A DNA stretch of 37,634 nucleotides from assembly GCF_000613285.1 (NCBI RefSeq), contig NZ_BAIN01000024.1, positions 1 through 37,634 on the forward strand. The letters run 5' to 3'. A program made the position numbers and the translations under genes. Positions 18,670-28,168 of the stretch are shown piece by piece. Below the pieces are notes generated by a model. The model ran no database searches, was not told the DNA's origin, and saw only the letters and a list, made by a program, of their open reading frames with translations. Position 1 is the stretch's first letter. Each line of letters opens with the position of its first letter. Origin of the DNA: Acetobacter papayae JCM 25143. Lineage in GTDB: Bacteria > Pseudomonadota > Alphaproteobacteria > Acetobacterales > Acetobacteraceae.

Positions 18670-19770
18670 TCAGAACCCCAGCCTGCGGTGCATTTCGTCC
18701 ACCAGCTCGGGCGTATCATCCAGCGGGGTAACAGCCCATGGGCGTTGCAGGCGGGTTTCATCCGCCTCAAGCAATCTCACGCGCCCGGCCAGTTCCATTT
18801 CCTCGACAAAGGTACTGATCCGCCGTGAACGGCCGGGTAGAGGAAAGACGGTTACAGGGGCAAAACCGGCCACGGCCTCGGACATCATGGACACGCTATC
18901 CATGGTCACGACCAGACTATCCGCGCAGGCAATCAGGCCCAGATAGGGGTTTTCGCCCTCGCCATCCCACACGAAACCGTCCACCTGCTTGACCGCATCG
19001 CTCAGAACACGCAGGGCGGCCGCATCGGTCCGGCGCGAGGGCGTTACCAGCAGGCTGCCCCCTTCCGCGCGCATGGTTTCCACCAGCACACGCCCCAGCC
19101 GCGCGGCCTCGGCCACACCAAAGGTGTACCGGCCGTTGGACCCTCCGACCAGCACCGCCACCAGCGGGCGGGGCAAATGGGCAAAGCGTGGCGCCCAGAG
19201 TGCTTTTGCCTCATCCAGCCGCTCACGCGTGAGGCCATGCAGCGCCGTGCGGCCCACCAGCACGTTATGTCCGCTGATTTCATCATGACGGCAGGCAACC
19301 ACCAGATCGAAACGCCCCAGATCCAGCCTGGGGTGCTGCACCTGCACAACCGGCAGGCGCTCCCTGCGCCCCGGCGGCTGGTGTTCGCCCAATGCCGCAC
19401 CCAGCGCTCCGCCCTTGCCCCCAATGCTGATCACCACATCCGAAGCACCCAGATCTTCATGCTCATGCAGGTGGCGGCCATCCGGGCCGCGCAGGAAGCC
19501 ATGGCTGAGCCAACGTGGGCCAGACAGGGCCAGACGCGCCACACGGTCCGGGCAGATAGGGCAGAACACCCCGTGCCACCCGGCCCGTGTGGCGAGCCCC
19601 AGCGCCTGCGAACGCATACCCGCGAAATCTTCCCCCATGACAAACGCCTGACACGGCTTGAGCGCACACTCATCCGACCCGGATACTGCCGTTTGCCCGG
19701 CCTCCTGCTCCACCTTTACTGGTGGCGGTCGCGTGTCATTGCTGTCCGCGGCATAGTCAACACTCGCCAT
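18670..19770 (-). CDS. ELM1-family (DUF1022) protein, putative glycosyltransferase-like
   Basis: The 366-aa product resembles the bacterial relatives of plant mitochondrial-fission protein ELM1. Visible family traits are the N-terminal GMRSQALGLA block, DVVISIGGKGGALGAALG, VLVGGSNGRYTFG and the C-terminal SLVVTMDSVSMMSEAVAGFAPVTVFPLPGRSRRI. The fold is probably GT-B-like, and related alphaproteobacterial genes are often near lipopolysaccharide genes, but no substrate is known. Start 19770 is chosen for AAAGGAAA eight bases upstream. The longer frame to 19914 would overlap the divergent helicase gene. No signal peptide is seen. Confidence 0.75.
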   Translation of the reverse strand: MASVDYAADSNDTRPPPVKVEQEAGQTAVSGSDECALKPCQAFVMGEDFAGMRSQALGLATRAGWHGVFCPICPDRVARLALSGPRWLSHGFLRGPDGRHLHEHEDLGASDVVISIGGKGGALGAALGEHQPPGRRERLPVVQVQHPRLDLGRFDLVVACRHDEISGHNVLVGRTALHGLTRERLDEAKALWAPRFAHLPRPLVAVLVGGSNGRYTFGVAEAARLGRVLVETMRAEGGSLLVTPSRRTDAAALRVLSDAVKQVDGFVWDGEGENPYLGLIACADSLVVTMDSVSMMSEAVAGFAPVTVFPLPGRSRRISTFVEEMELAGRVRLLEADETRLQRPWAVTPLDDTPELVDEMHRRLGF

Positions 19771-19893
19771 CACGCGCTTTCCTTTGCTACACCCCGTCTG
19801 GCGCGTTTGGCGCGCCGTTATTTTTCCTATGGGTAGTCCCAGCCCTGTCGTCAGACTACACACCGTATTTAAGAGCACAAGAAAGGCAACAGC

Positions 19894-21108
19894 ATGGCTG
19901 ACAGCTTCGAACACACCGGCCTGTCCCCCGTTCTGTGCGCCATGGCCGCCAAGGCCGGGCTGACGCAGCCCACCCCCATTCAGGATGCCGCCATTCCGGC
20001 TATTCTGCAGGGGCGCGATATTCTGGCCACTGCCCCCACCGGCACTGGCAAAACCGCGGCCTACGCGCTGCCACTGATCCAGACCCTGCTACAAACACGC
20101 AAAGCACGCATGGTTCTGGTGCTGCTGCCCACGCGTGACCTTGTGCTCCAGACAGCAAAAGTCTTCCTGCACTGCATGGGGGTTGCAACAGGGCGTGGCA
20201 AAGCCACCAGCCAGCCTCCCGTGCCGGTTGTGCCCATTATCGGCGGCACGGACCGCGCGGAGCAGACACAGGCTCTGGTGGATGCGACATCGGACCTGAC
20301 ACGCCCCTGCACCCAGATCCTGATTGCAACACCCGGCCGCCTGCTTGACCTTGTCATGGCGGGTCAGTGCTCGCTGGATGACTGTGCAAGCCTCGTGCTT
20401 GATGAAGGCGACCGCCTGCTTTCTGCCGAGTTTCTGGATGAGACCTCGGCCCTGCTCGACCACCTGCCCCAGCCCCGGCAGACCCTTGTTTTTTCGGCTA
20501 CCCGGCCCGATGCACAGGCCAGCCTTCTGGCCAGCCTGCTATACAAACCGCAGGAAATTACCGTCGAGCGCGAACCGCTCAAGCGTGGGCCGATCCGGCA
20601 GGGTGCGCTGTTCATGGAAGACACGCAAAAAGCGGCTTTCCTCAAAACCTTTTTCAGCCGCGCTCCCAAAACCCGCAGCATCGTGTTCGTCCGCACCAAG
20701 GCAGAAGCCGACCAGCTTGCCGCAACACTCCGCAAGGCAGGCTTTGCCGCAGCCCCCCTGCATGCTGACCTGACACAGGAGCGCCGCACCAGCACGCTGG
20801 CCAGTTTTGGCTCAGGCCGCCTGTTCATTCTGGTTGCGACCGATGTGGCAGCACGCGGGCTGGATATTGCCGCCGTGGCGCAGGTTATCAATTACGATGT
20901 GCCCGAACAGCCTGAGACCTATCTGCACCGCATTGGCCGCACCGGGCGTGCGGGCCAAAAAGGCTCGGCCCTGACGCTCTGCGCTGCCGCCGAGCGCAAG
21001 CGCCTGCGACAGGTCGAGGTAGGTGCCGGTGTAAAACTGCGGATTCTCAGCCCTGAGCAGGCCCTGTCTACCGAACAGGACACCTCAAAAAGCCGCCGCA
21101 CACGTTAA
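19894..21108 (+). CDS. DEAD-box RNA helicase with a DEGD motif II
   Basis: ATP-dependent RNA helicase of 404 aa with a complete motif set: Q motif PTPIQ, Walker A APTGTGKT, Ia PTRDLV, Ib TPGRLLDLV, II VLDEGD (residues 170-173), III SATRP, ATDVAARGLDI and HRIGRTGRAGQKG. Motif II has Gly in place of the usual Ala, a rare variant. The protein ends soon after the helicase core, with a short Ser/Arg-rich tail. A good AAGAAAGG ribosome binding site precedes ATG 19894. It is the second DEAD-box helicase of the window and, unlike the first, is unbroken. Its particular RNA target cannot be inferred. Confidence 0.93.
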   Translation: MADSFEHTGLSPVLCAMAAKAGLTQPTPIQDAAIPAILQGRDILATAPTGTGKTAAYALPLIQTLLQTRKARMVLVLLPTRDLVLQTAKVFLHCMGVATGRGKATSQPPVPVVPIIGGTDRAEQTQALVDATSDLTRPCTQILIATPGRLLDLVMAGQCSLDDCASLVLDEGDRLLSAEFLDETSALLDHLPQPRQTLVFSATRPDAQASLLASLLYKPQEITVEREPLKRGPIRQGALFMEDTQKAAFLKTFFSRAPKTRSIVFVRTKAEADQLAATLRKAGFAAAPLHADLTQERRTSTLASFGSGRLFILVATDVAARGLDIAAVAQVINYDVPEQPETYLHRIGRTGRAGQKGSALTLCAAAERKRLRQVEVGAGVKLRILSPEQALSTEQDTSKSRRTR

Positions 21109-21283
21109 GCACCACCGCAGGATCACGCGCGAAATCGCAAGGGTAACGGTTGGGGGATTGCAGGGAAGCAGAACCCGAACCATACTTCGCCCCCATGCGG
21201 GCCAGACCTTTTTCCCTGTTCCCCTTACGCCCGTGGCAAGCTCGCCATGGCAGCAACGCGCAGGACAGCGTCAGGGGGAAAAC

Positions 21284-22342
21284 ATGAGTTGCGCGTCCAA
21301 ACGCCGTCATGCGGGGCGGCGGCGCGTGCGTGTCCGCACCGTATCCGATGCCCTGCCTCTACCTTTACCTGTCCCGCCAGCAGCTCCACCCCAGTACCCT
21401 CCCCCTGACCTGAGCCCATGGCTTGCCGGAAACTGCGGCCTACGCGGCGTGCATCATTTCGAAAGCAGTCTGCCCGGCCCGCATGTTGTCGTAACCGCTC
21501 TCATGCACGGCAACGAACCATCCGGCGCCTATGCGCTGAACATGCTGCTGAAAAAAGGCCCCAAACCCCGCCACGGGCGGCTGAGCCTGATTTTTCTCAA
21601 CCCCGATGCCTATGCGCGCTACAACCCGGCCCACCCCACCCGCGCGCGCTATGTGGAAGAAGACATGAACCGCCTGTGGCGGCCTGGACTGATCCACTCC
21701 CAGCACGACTCCCTTGAAATGCGCCGTGTGCGTGAGGTGCTGCCCGTTATCGAAACCGCAGACCTGCTGCTGGACCTGCACTCCATGCTCTGGCCCGGCC
21801 CGCCGCTTTTCCTGCATAGCGGGCAGGAACGTAACCACAGCATGGCCTGCCATCTGGCGGGCGGGCTTTCCCCCACACCGCTTGTTATCTGCGATGACGG
21901 CCATCAGGATGGCAGCAGGCTGATCGACTATGCGCGGTTTTCCGCCCAAGGGGGGCAGGCCCGCGCCTGCCTGCTCGAAACCGGTCAGCACTGGAGCCAG
22001 AGTGCCGCACAGACTGCCGTGCAGGCTGTCAGGCAATTTACGGCCGTGACCGGCACGCAAGGCTTGAGCGGGGCGGATACACAAAGCGGAATTTGTAAAA
22101 AACCACCGATTGAAACAGCAACAGTTACAGACTGCGTGCAGGCCCACACAGCCACCTTTGCTTTTGTGCGCCCTTATGCCAGTGCAGAGATCATTCCCAC
22201 TGCCGGTACCGTCATTGCGCTGGACGGGCCGGATGAAATCCGCACACCATATGACAACTGCATGCTGGTCATGCCCAATTTCCGGGTGCGCCGGGGGCAT
22301 ACAGCCGTGCGTCTGGCGCAACCGGCCGGGCAGACACCCTAG
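21284..22342 (+). CDS. succinylglutamate desuccinylase/aspartoacylase-like zinc hydrolase (M14 fold)
   Basis: The 352-aa product carries the AstE/AspA zinc-carboxypeptidase core. ALMHGNEPSGAYALNMLL supplies the first His and Glu ligands, and LLLDLHSM the second His. NPDAYARYN and RYVEEDMNRLWRP are the substrate-binding Arg/Asn region of aspartoacylases. A C-terminal beta domain ends near FRVRRGHTAVRL. Family members deacylate N-acyl amino acids, but this one cannot be assigned a substrate and is not beside arginine-succinyltransferase genes. The start at 21284 has AGGGGG upstream. The first 45 residues are basic and Pro-rich and not conserved. It is followed by the accessory cluster on the same strand. 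Confidence 0.8.
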   Translation: MSCASKRRHAGRRRVRVRTVSDALPLPLPVPPAAPPQYPPPDLSPWLAGNCGLRGVHHFESSLPGPHVVVTALMHGNEPSGAYALNMLLKKGPKPRHGRLSLIFLNPDAYARYNPAHPTRARYVEEDMNRLWRPGLIHSQHDSLEMRRVREVLPVIETADLLLDLHSMLWPGPPLFLHSGQERNHSMACHLAGGLSPTPLVICDDGHQDGSRLIDYARFSAQGGQARACLLETGQHWSQSAAQTAVQAVRQFTAVTGTQGLSGADTQSGICKKPPIETATVTDCVQAHTATFAFVRPYASAEIIPTAGTVIALDGPDEIRTPYDNCMLVMPNFRVRRGHTAVRLAQPAGQTP

Positions 22343-22519
22343 CTTCTTTTCTGTTCCCTATAATTCCCTGATGCCGCGCACATAATAGCATCAGAAAAAC
22401 AGAACCAGCGCCCCGGAAAGTCAATGTTCCGGTGTCAAAATAATGGTGTTACGTTTTCCCTGTTGTCGGAACTTCTGCTCGGACAGCCTTTGTTTTCTTA
22501 TCAAAGAGACACCGAAACC

Positions 22520-23196
22520 ATGACCTTTTCCATTGTTGCGCGCTGCTCCCGCACCGGCCAATTTGCCGTGGCCGTTTCCTCTTCCTCCCCTGCTGTGGCG
22601 GCGCGTTGCGCCTTTGCCCGCGCGGGTGTGGGAGCGGTTACCTCGCAGAATGTCACGGACCGCGGCTTGGCCCTTGGGCGCTGGACCTGATGGAAGCCGG
22701 AGCTTCAGCCGAGCAGGCGCGTGACATCATCATCAGCCGCTGCACCTATCCTGCCTACCGCCAGATGACCCTGATCGACCAGGAAGGACGCACGGCCGTG
22801 TGGTCTGGTGAAAAAGCACTGGGACTGAACGCACAATTCGAAGGTGTGGATGTTGCCTGTGCAGGAAACCTGCTGGCCACCAAAGCCGTGCCGCAGGCCA
22901 TTGCAGACAGCTTTGCCCAGTCTGATCCACAGCAGGAACTGGGCCTGCGCGTTATTCAGGCCATGCAGGCAGGCATTGCAGCGGGGGGCGAAGCGGGCCC
23001 CGTAAAATCCGCCGGGCTGCTGGTGGTGGATACGCAGAAATGGCCTCTGGCCGACCTGCGCGTGGATTGGGATGAAGACCCGATCACGCGCCTGAACACC
23101 CTGTGGGATGTCTGGGCACCGCAGATGCACGACTACGTGACGCGCTGCCTCAACCCTGATGCAGCCCCTTCCTACGGCGTGCCGGGCGACGAATAA
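22520..23196 (+). pseudogene. DUF1028 (Ntn-hydrolase-like) protein, one frame break
   Basis: The N-terminus MTFSIVARCSRTGQFAVAVSSSSPAVAARC is the typical start of DUF1028 proteins, which have an Ntn-hydrolase fold. The downstream part (LGPWALDLMEAGASAEQARDIII, then LIDQEGRTAVWSGEKAL, CAGNLL, and a C-terminal DLRVDWDEDPI) belongs to the same family but is one frame over. Restoring one C near 22661 (ACGGACC to ACGGACCC) joins them into about 225 aa. Function is unproven; family genes often lie near RidA, M20 peptidase and amidohydrolase genes, as here. It lies 114 nt upstream of the monooxygenase on the same strand. Confidence 0.8.
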
Positions 23197-23269
23197 GCCC
23201 CGGCACCACTGACCTGCAAGCGGATACGGGTCAGCACGACCTAATTCGTTTCGATATGATAATAATTAA

Positions 23270-23290
23270 GCCGCATCCAGAAAATGCGGC
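23270..23290 (+). promoter_or_regulatory. stem-loop in the leader of the monooxygenase gene
   Basis: A perfect 7-bp hairpin (GCCGCAT / ATGCGGC) with a 7-nt loop ends 7 nt before the AAAAGGAG ribosome binding site and 19 nt before the start at 23310. It may protect or gate translation. The bases before it (23250-23269) are AT-rich and could include the promoter. Confidence 0.4.
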
Positions 23291-23309
23291 CCTGCAAAAG
23301 GAGACGGTC

Positions 23310-24567
23310 ATGCCCGTCGAAAAAACCGAAGTCCTCGTCGTGGGCGCCGGTCAGGCCGGAATTGCCATGAGCGAACACCTGCGCGCATACGGTATCAAGC
23401 ATGTCGTGCTTGAGCGCAGCCGTATTGCCGAGCGCTGGCGGAGCTGCCGGTGGGATTCACTGGTCGCCAATGGCCCGGCATGGCATGACCGCTTTCCCGG
23501 ACTTGATTTTTCAGAAGATGGCCCGGATGATTTCGTGCCCAAGGAGCGCGTGGCAGATTATCTGGCAGACTACGCGAGCGTTATTGAAGCGCCGATCCGC
23601 TGTGGTGTGGAAGTCAAAGAAGTGCGCCGCAATGTCGGGCGCACGGGCTTTGAGGTTGAAACCTCCGAAGGTGTGATCGAGCCGAAGCCGTAGTAGCCGC
23701 CACGGGGCCGTTCCAGATTCCCGTCATCCCACCCCTTATTCCGCCCTCATCCGATTTTCTTCAGATCCATTCAGCCAGTTACCGAAACCCTGAACAACTA
23801 CCTGAAGGCGCTGTCATGGTCGTGGGGGCGGGTTCCTCGGGCGTGCAGATTGCCGAAGAACTCATGCGCGCTGGCCGCAAGGTCTATCTGTCAGTCGGCC
23901 CGCATGACCGTCCGCCGCGCAGCTACCGTGGGCGCGATTTTGTCTGGTGGCTGGGTGTTCTGAACAAATGGGATGCAGAAGCAACGCCGGGGGTTGAACA
24001 CACCACCATTGCCGTCAGCGGCGCCAATGGCGGGCATACGGTTGATTTCCGCCGTCTGGCTGCCGAAGGCATGACCCTGCTGGGCCGCACGGAAACATGC
24101 CGCGATGGCGTGCTGCGCTTTGCCCCTGATCTGGCGCAGAACATCGCCCGGGGCGATGCCAACTACCTGTCCCTGCTGGGCGAGGCCGATGCTTACGTAA
24201 CCCGCAACGGCTGAACCTGCCGCCCGAGCCCGAAGCCCATACCTTCCTACCCGACCCTGACTGCATGACAAACCCGCTGCTGGAACTCGATCTGAAAAAA
24301 GCCGGTATTGGCACCGTTATCTGGGCAACGGGTTTTGGTGTGGATTATGGCTGGCTGAAGGTCGAGGCACTGGACGATGCCGGTCGCCCCCGCCACCAGC
24401 GCGGCGTTTCTTCTGAACCGGGCGTATATTTTCTGGGCCTGCCCTGGCAGACCCGCCGCGGCTCCTCCTTTATCTGGGGTGTGTGGCATGATGCGAAATA
24501 CGTCGCGGATCACATTGCCAAGCAGCGCGGCTACATGGCCTATAAGCCAGCCAGAAAGGACGCATGA
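23310..24567 (+). pseudogene. flavin-dependent monooxygenase (FMO/CzcO-like), two frame breaks
   Basis: Two dinucleotide-binding motifs identify an FAD- and NADPH-dependent class B-type monooxygenase: VVGAGQAGIAMSEHL near residue 12 for FAD, and VVGAGSSGVQIAEEL near residue 172 for NADPH. The C-terminus has WATGF-type closing sequence (VIWATGFGVDYGW) and PGVYFLGLPWQ. Three frames are needed. Breaks near 23682 (IE|AEAVVAATGPFQIP) and near 24211 (RNG|LNLPPEPEA) are each mended by one extra base. The repaired product is about 419 aa, normal for the family. Such enzymes oxygenate N or S atoms or act as Baeyer-Villiger enzymes; the substrate is unknown. Its stop overlaps the ATG of the aldehyde dehydrogenase. 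Confidence 0.82.
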
Positions 24568-26047
24568 TGCAAAGCCTGTCCCACTATACAGAGCAGGCCG
24601 CGCGCCTGACCCTGCGCAACCGCTGCTGGATTAACGGGCGTTTTGTCGACGCCGCATCCGGCGCGTGCTTTGACAGCATCAACCGGCCACGGCGCAGGTG
24701 CTGACAGGCGTTGCACGCGGTGGGGCGGAGGATATCGACCGTGCGGTCAGGACGGCGCGCGCTGCCTTTACCGATGGCCGCTGGTCGCGCCTGTCCCCCA
24801 CGGCACGCAAGGATACGCTGCTGCGGCTTGCCACCCTTATCCGCGAGAATCACGAAGAGTTCGCCCTGCTCGATACGCTCGACATGGGCAAGCCGATTAC
24901 GGAAACCATGACGGTGGATGTGCCCGGTTCGGCGCATTTCCTGCAATGGCATGCCGAGGCCATCGACAAGATCTACGATGAAATCGCTCCCACGGGCGGG
25001 CGCGATATCGCCATGATCCGCCGCATGCCGCTTGGGGTTGTGGGGGCCGTGGTGCCGTGGAACTTCCCGCTGGATATGGCGATCTGGAAACTGGCTCCGG
25101 CTTTGGCCGCGGGCAACTCGGTGGTGCTCAAACCCGCTGAACAGTCGCCGCTCTCTGCCCTGCGACTGGCCGAGCTTGCCACCGAAGCCGGGCTGCCCGA
25201 TGGCGTACTGAACGTGGTGCCGGGCTTTGGCGAGGAAGCCGGGCAGGCTCTTGGCCGCCATGAAGATGTGGACTGCCTCGTGTTCACGGGCTCGACCGAT
25301 GTGGGCAAGCTGTTCATGCGCTATGCGGGTGAAAGCAACATGAAGCCCGTCTGGCTCGAAACCGGCGGCAAAAGCCCTAACATCATCTTCCCCGATGCCG
25401 ATCTGGAAGCCGCTGCCGACAAGGCGGCCTTTGGCATTTTCTTCAATCAGGGTGAGGTCTGCTCCGCCAATTCACGCATGCTTGTGCATGCCGACATTGC
25501 CGAGGACATGATCGAGCGGATGCGCCAGCGCGCGGAGGCCATCATACCCGGCAACCCGCTTGACCCCGCAACACGCATGGGGGCCATGGTCGATGCCCGC
25601 CATGCCGCACGGGTGGCGGAGTTTCTGGCCTCGGGCCGGGCTACATCCCGCCTTGTGGCCGGGGGCGAGCGGCTGAGTATTGGCGCGTCTGACGCGTTCA
25701 TCCAGCCGACTGTCTTTGCCGATGTGCCGCATGATGCGCCTATCGCGCGTGAGGAAATCTTCGGGCCGGTTCTGGCCATCCAGACCTTCCGCACCGAGGA
25801 CGAGGCCCTGAGCCTTGCCCATGACACGCCATACGGCCTCGCCGCCTCTGTCTGGACACGCGATATCGGGCGCGCCCTTGACCTGTCCGAGCGCCTGCAG
25901 GTGGGCACTGTATCCGTCAACACGGTGGATGCGCTCTCGGTCATGACGCCATTTGGCGGTGTCAAACAATCCGGCTTCGGGCGGGATCTCTCGCTGCACA
26001 GCTTTGACAAATACACAGCGCTGAAAACCGTATGGATTCAGTACTGA
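24567..26047 (+). pseudogene. NAD-dependent aldehyde dehydrogenase, PuuC-like, one frame break
   Basis: Oxidises an aldehyde to the acid with NAD(P). Residue blocks follow E. coli PuuC (gamma-glutamyl-gamma-aminobutyraldehyde dehydrogenase) closely: LRNRCWINGRFVDAASG, ALLDTLDMGKPI, VVPWNFPLDMAIWKLAPALAAGNSVVLKP, FTGSTDVGK, the general base Glu in LETGGKSPNIIF, the nucleophile Cys in FFNQGEVCSANSR, and the PFGGVKQSGFGRD terminus. The frame changes near 24682 (SIN|PATAQVL), where one C seems missing from CCC. Corrected length is about 493 aa, normal. The start overlaps the monooxygenase stop with an AGAAAGGA ribosome binding site, so the two are coupled. Amino- or amido-aldehydes are the likely substrate class by similarity. 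Confidence 0.87.
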
Positions 26048-26131
26048 CCTCAGCTTAATGGATGCAGAACATCAGAAATAATTTCTTTTTCTGAACCCAT
26101 AAAACATTCCACACTCGCAACAGGATCACGC

Positions 26132-26223
26132 GGGCTGTCATTCCGGCCTCCGGTTATTGCCACCGGGGCCAGACAGCCCGCCCCCGTTCGCGTGGCCCGG
26201 CATGGCACAGCATCGCCATGCCG
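26132..26223 (+). promoter_or_regulatory. tandem stem-loops in the leader of the ridA-permease genes
   Basis: Two strong hairpins stand in series in the 204-nt gap before ridA. The first has perfect 8-bp arms (GGGCTGTC 26132-26139, GACAGCCC 26172-26179) enclosing smaller GGCC and CCGG pairings. The second has perfect 9-bp arms (CGGCATGGC 26198-26206, GCCATGCCG 26215-26223) with an 8-nt loop. No T-tract follows either. It may be a structured leader RNA or a processing/stability element separating the dehydrogenase from the downstream genes. No known riboswitch consensus was recognised. Confidence 0.4.
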
Positions 26224-26251
26224 CAGCAACTCATACAGGGAACACAAGACC

Positions 26252-26659
26252 ATGGCCCATACACGCCTCCGTCCTTTCAACACCAAGGACACCTATCCCG
26301 AGCAGGCCCTTGATAACGACCTGTGTCAGGCCGTTATCACGCGCAACACCATCTACCTGCGCGGTCAGGTACCGCAGGACCTCGACACGCGCGAGAATAT
26401 CGGCGTGGGCGACCCCATCGCGCAGGCCGAAAAGGTCATGGACAACATCACCCTCCTGCTGACCGAAGCGGGCGCCAAGCTGATCGATATCTGCAAGGTG
26501 ACTGTATACCTGACCGACATCCGCCACCGCGAGGCCACCTACCGCGTACTGGGCCGCCGCATGAAAGGCGTTTTTCCCGTCTTTACCGGTCTTGTGGTTG
26601 TGGCGCTTGCCCGCCCGGAATGGCTGATTGAAGTCGACGTCATAGCCGAACGCGAATAG
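26252..26659 (+). CDS. RidA-family (YjgF/UK114) deaminase
   Basis: The 135-aa product has the RidA fold signature. The C-terminal block ALARPEWLIEVDVIAERE includes the Arg and Glu that act in hydrolysis of reactive imines/enamines in canonical RidA, and the core reads IYLRGQVPQDLDT and ICKVTVYLTDIRHREATYR. It would remove imine or enamine intermediates, or hydrolyse an enamine step, in the catabolic pathway of its neighbours. The ATG at 26252 follows CAGGG. It sits between the aldehyde dehydrogenase and the permease on the same strand. It may be a pathway-specific paralogue rather than the housekeeping RidA. Confidence 0.88.
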   Translation: MAHTRLRPFNTKDTYPEQALDNDLCQAVITRNTIYLRGQVPQDLDTRENIGVGDPIAQAEKVMDNITLLLTEAGAKLIDICKVTVYLTDIRHREATYRVLGRRMKGVFPVFTGLVVVALARPEWLIEVDVIAERE

Positions 26660-26773
26660 CCGCCACCCTACCCCGCCGCCCGGACCGGCTGCGGGGTTTC
26701 TTTCGGCGCAAAATGTTTCGATATCACCACAAACAGGACTCCGTCGCCTGACGCCACTGGAAGGAACCGCCAC

Positions 26774-28168
26774 ATGACCGACGCCGCGACGGCACGCGGG
26801 CCCGAAGCCCACACAATCTACCAGATTCCACTCGACCAGAGACACGGCCGCCCGCGCGACCTGTTTACCGTATGGTTCGGCTCCAACATCATGATGCTGA
26901 CCATCATCACTGGCGCGCTGTCCACTACCGTGTTCGACCAGCCGTTCTGGCCTGCCATGCTGTCCGCCGTGCTGGGCAACATGATCGGTGGCCTGTTCAT
27001 GGCCCTGCATGCCGCACAGGGGCCGCAGCTTGGCGTGCCTCAGATGGTGCAGACACGCGGCCAGTTTGGCTCTCTGGGGGCCATGGCGGTTATCTGTCTG
27101 GTAGTGGTGATGTATGTCGGTTTCTTCGCCTCCAACCTTGTGCTGGGTGGACAGTCCCTGCACACGGTAGCGACCTTCCTGCCTGAAAAAGCCTGTATTG
27201 TGCTGCTGGGCCTGATCAGCCTTGTGGCCACCATTTATGGCCATGACCTGATCCACGCCTACACACGGCTGATGACCATCATTTCCGGGTTGGCACTGGC
27301 ACTGTGCTTTATCTGGATTCTGGGTGTGAACGGCGTGTCTTCCGCCACGCTGTCGCACGGCACGTTCACCATTTCGGGCTTTCTGGGTGGGCTTTCCACC
27401 GCTGCCCTGTGGCAGATTGCCTATGCCCCCTATGTTTCGGATTATTCGCGCTATCTGCCGCCCGGCACAGGCAGCCGTCAGGCTTTTCTGGCCAGCTACT
27501 GGGGCTGCGTTCTGGGCTCGCTCTTTCCCATGATTCTGGGCGCGCTGCTGGGCGTGATCGCAGCCGGGGGCGATGTTGTCAGCACCCTGACGGCACAGGT
27601 CGGATCTCTGGCCCTGTTCATTATTCCCGTGCTGTCACTGGGCATTGCCTGCACCAACGCCATGAACCTCTATTGCGGCGCGCTATCGGCCATCACGGTT
27701 GTGCAGACCCTGATCCCCTCATGGAAAGCAACCCATGTGGGCCGCGCGGGCACAGCTGTTGTGCTGGCCAGTCTTTCGCTCGTGATCGCTCTGGGGGCGG
27801 CTGCGAACTTTATGGAAGAATACACGAACTTCATTCTTCTGCTGCTCTACGTAATGGTGCCGTGGACCGCGATCAATCTGGCTGATTTCTATCTGATCCG
27901 GCATGGACAGTATGATGTGGCCTCGTTCTTCCGGGCAGATGGCGGCGTGTATGGCCGCTACTGCTGGCCCGCCCTGATTGCCTATGTGTTTGGTATCCTG
28001 ATCCAAATCCCCTTCGTTTCCAACGGCCTTTATACCGGGCCTGTTGCCAACATGCTGGGCGGGGCCGATATTTCATGGATCGTGGGGCTGATCTTTGTCA
28101 CCGTATTCTATGTCTGGCTGATGCGCCATGAACGCGCCGGGCAGCCTGCCATCGGGAGTGCCGAATAA
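26774..28168 (+). CDS. NCS1-family nucleobase/cytosine-type permease
   Basis: A 464-aa inner-membrane transporter with about 12 hydrophobic helices. The N-terminus (TIYQIPLDQRHGRPRDLFTVWFGSNIMMLTI) and the ALWQIAYAPYVSDYSRYLP stretch are hallmarks of bacterial NCS1 cytosine/purine/allantoin permeases, which import their substrate with H+ or Na+. It is intact, and its stop shares a base with the ATG of the GMC oxidoreductase (TAATG). The likely job is uptake of the substrate that the flanking oxidoreductases degrade. A nitrogen heterocycle or similar polar compound is the natural guess from the family, but specificity cannot be read from the sequence. Confidence 0.88.
   Translation: MTDAATARGPEAHTIYQIPLDQRHGRPRDLFTVWFGSNIMMLTIITGALSTTVFDQPFWPAMLSAVLGNMIGGLFMALHAAQGPQLGVPQMVQTRGQFGSLGAMAVICLVVVMYVGFFASNLVLGGQSLHTVATFLPEKACIVLLGLISLVATIYGHDLIHAYTRLMTIISGLALALCFIWILGVNGVSSATLSHGTFTISGFLGGLSTAALWQIAYAPYVSDYSRYLPPGTGSRQAFLASYWGCVLGSLFPMILGALLGVIAAGGDVVSTLTAQVGSLALFIIPVLSLGIACTNAMNLYCGALSAITVVQTLIPSWKATHVGRAGTAVVLASLSLVIALGAAANFMEEYTNFILLLLYVMVPWTAINLADFYLIRHGQYDVASFFRADGGVYGRYCWPALIAYVFGILIQIPFVSNGLYTGPVANMLGGADISWIVGLIFVTVFYVWLMRHERAGQPAIGSAE

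Noticed and set aside
26132-26223. Mini-ykkC (guanidine-II) riboswitch suggested by two hairpins before a permease operon
   Set aside because: Both loops lack the ACGR sequence that defines this class, and the arms are longer than usual.
26231-27358. A long open frame on the minus strand (375 codons) opposite ridA and the permease
   Set aside because: It is antisense to two well-supported genes, has low-complexity His/Gln-rich content and no recognisable domain. High GC makes such shadow frames common.
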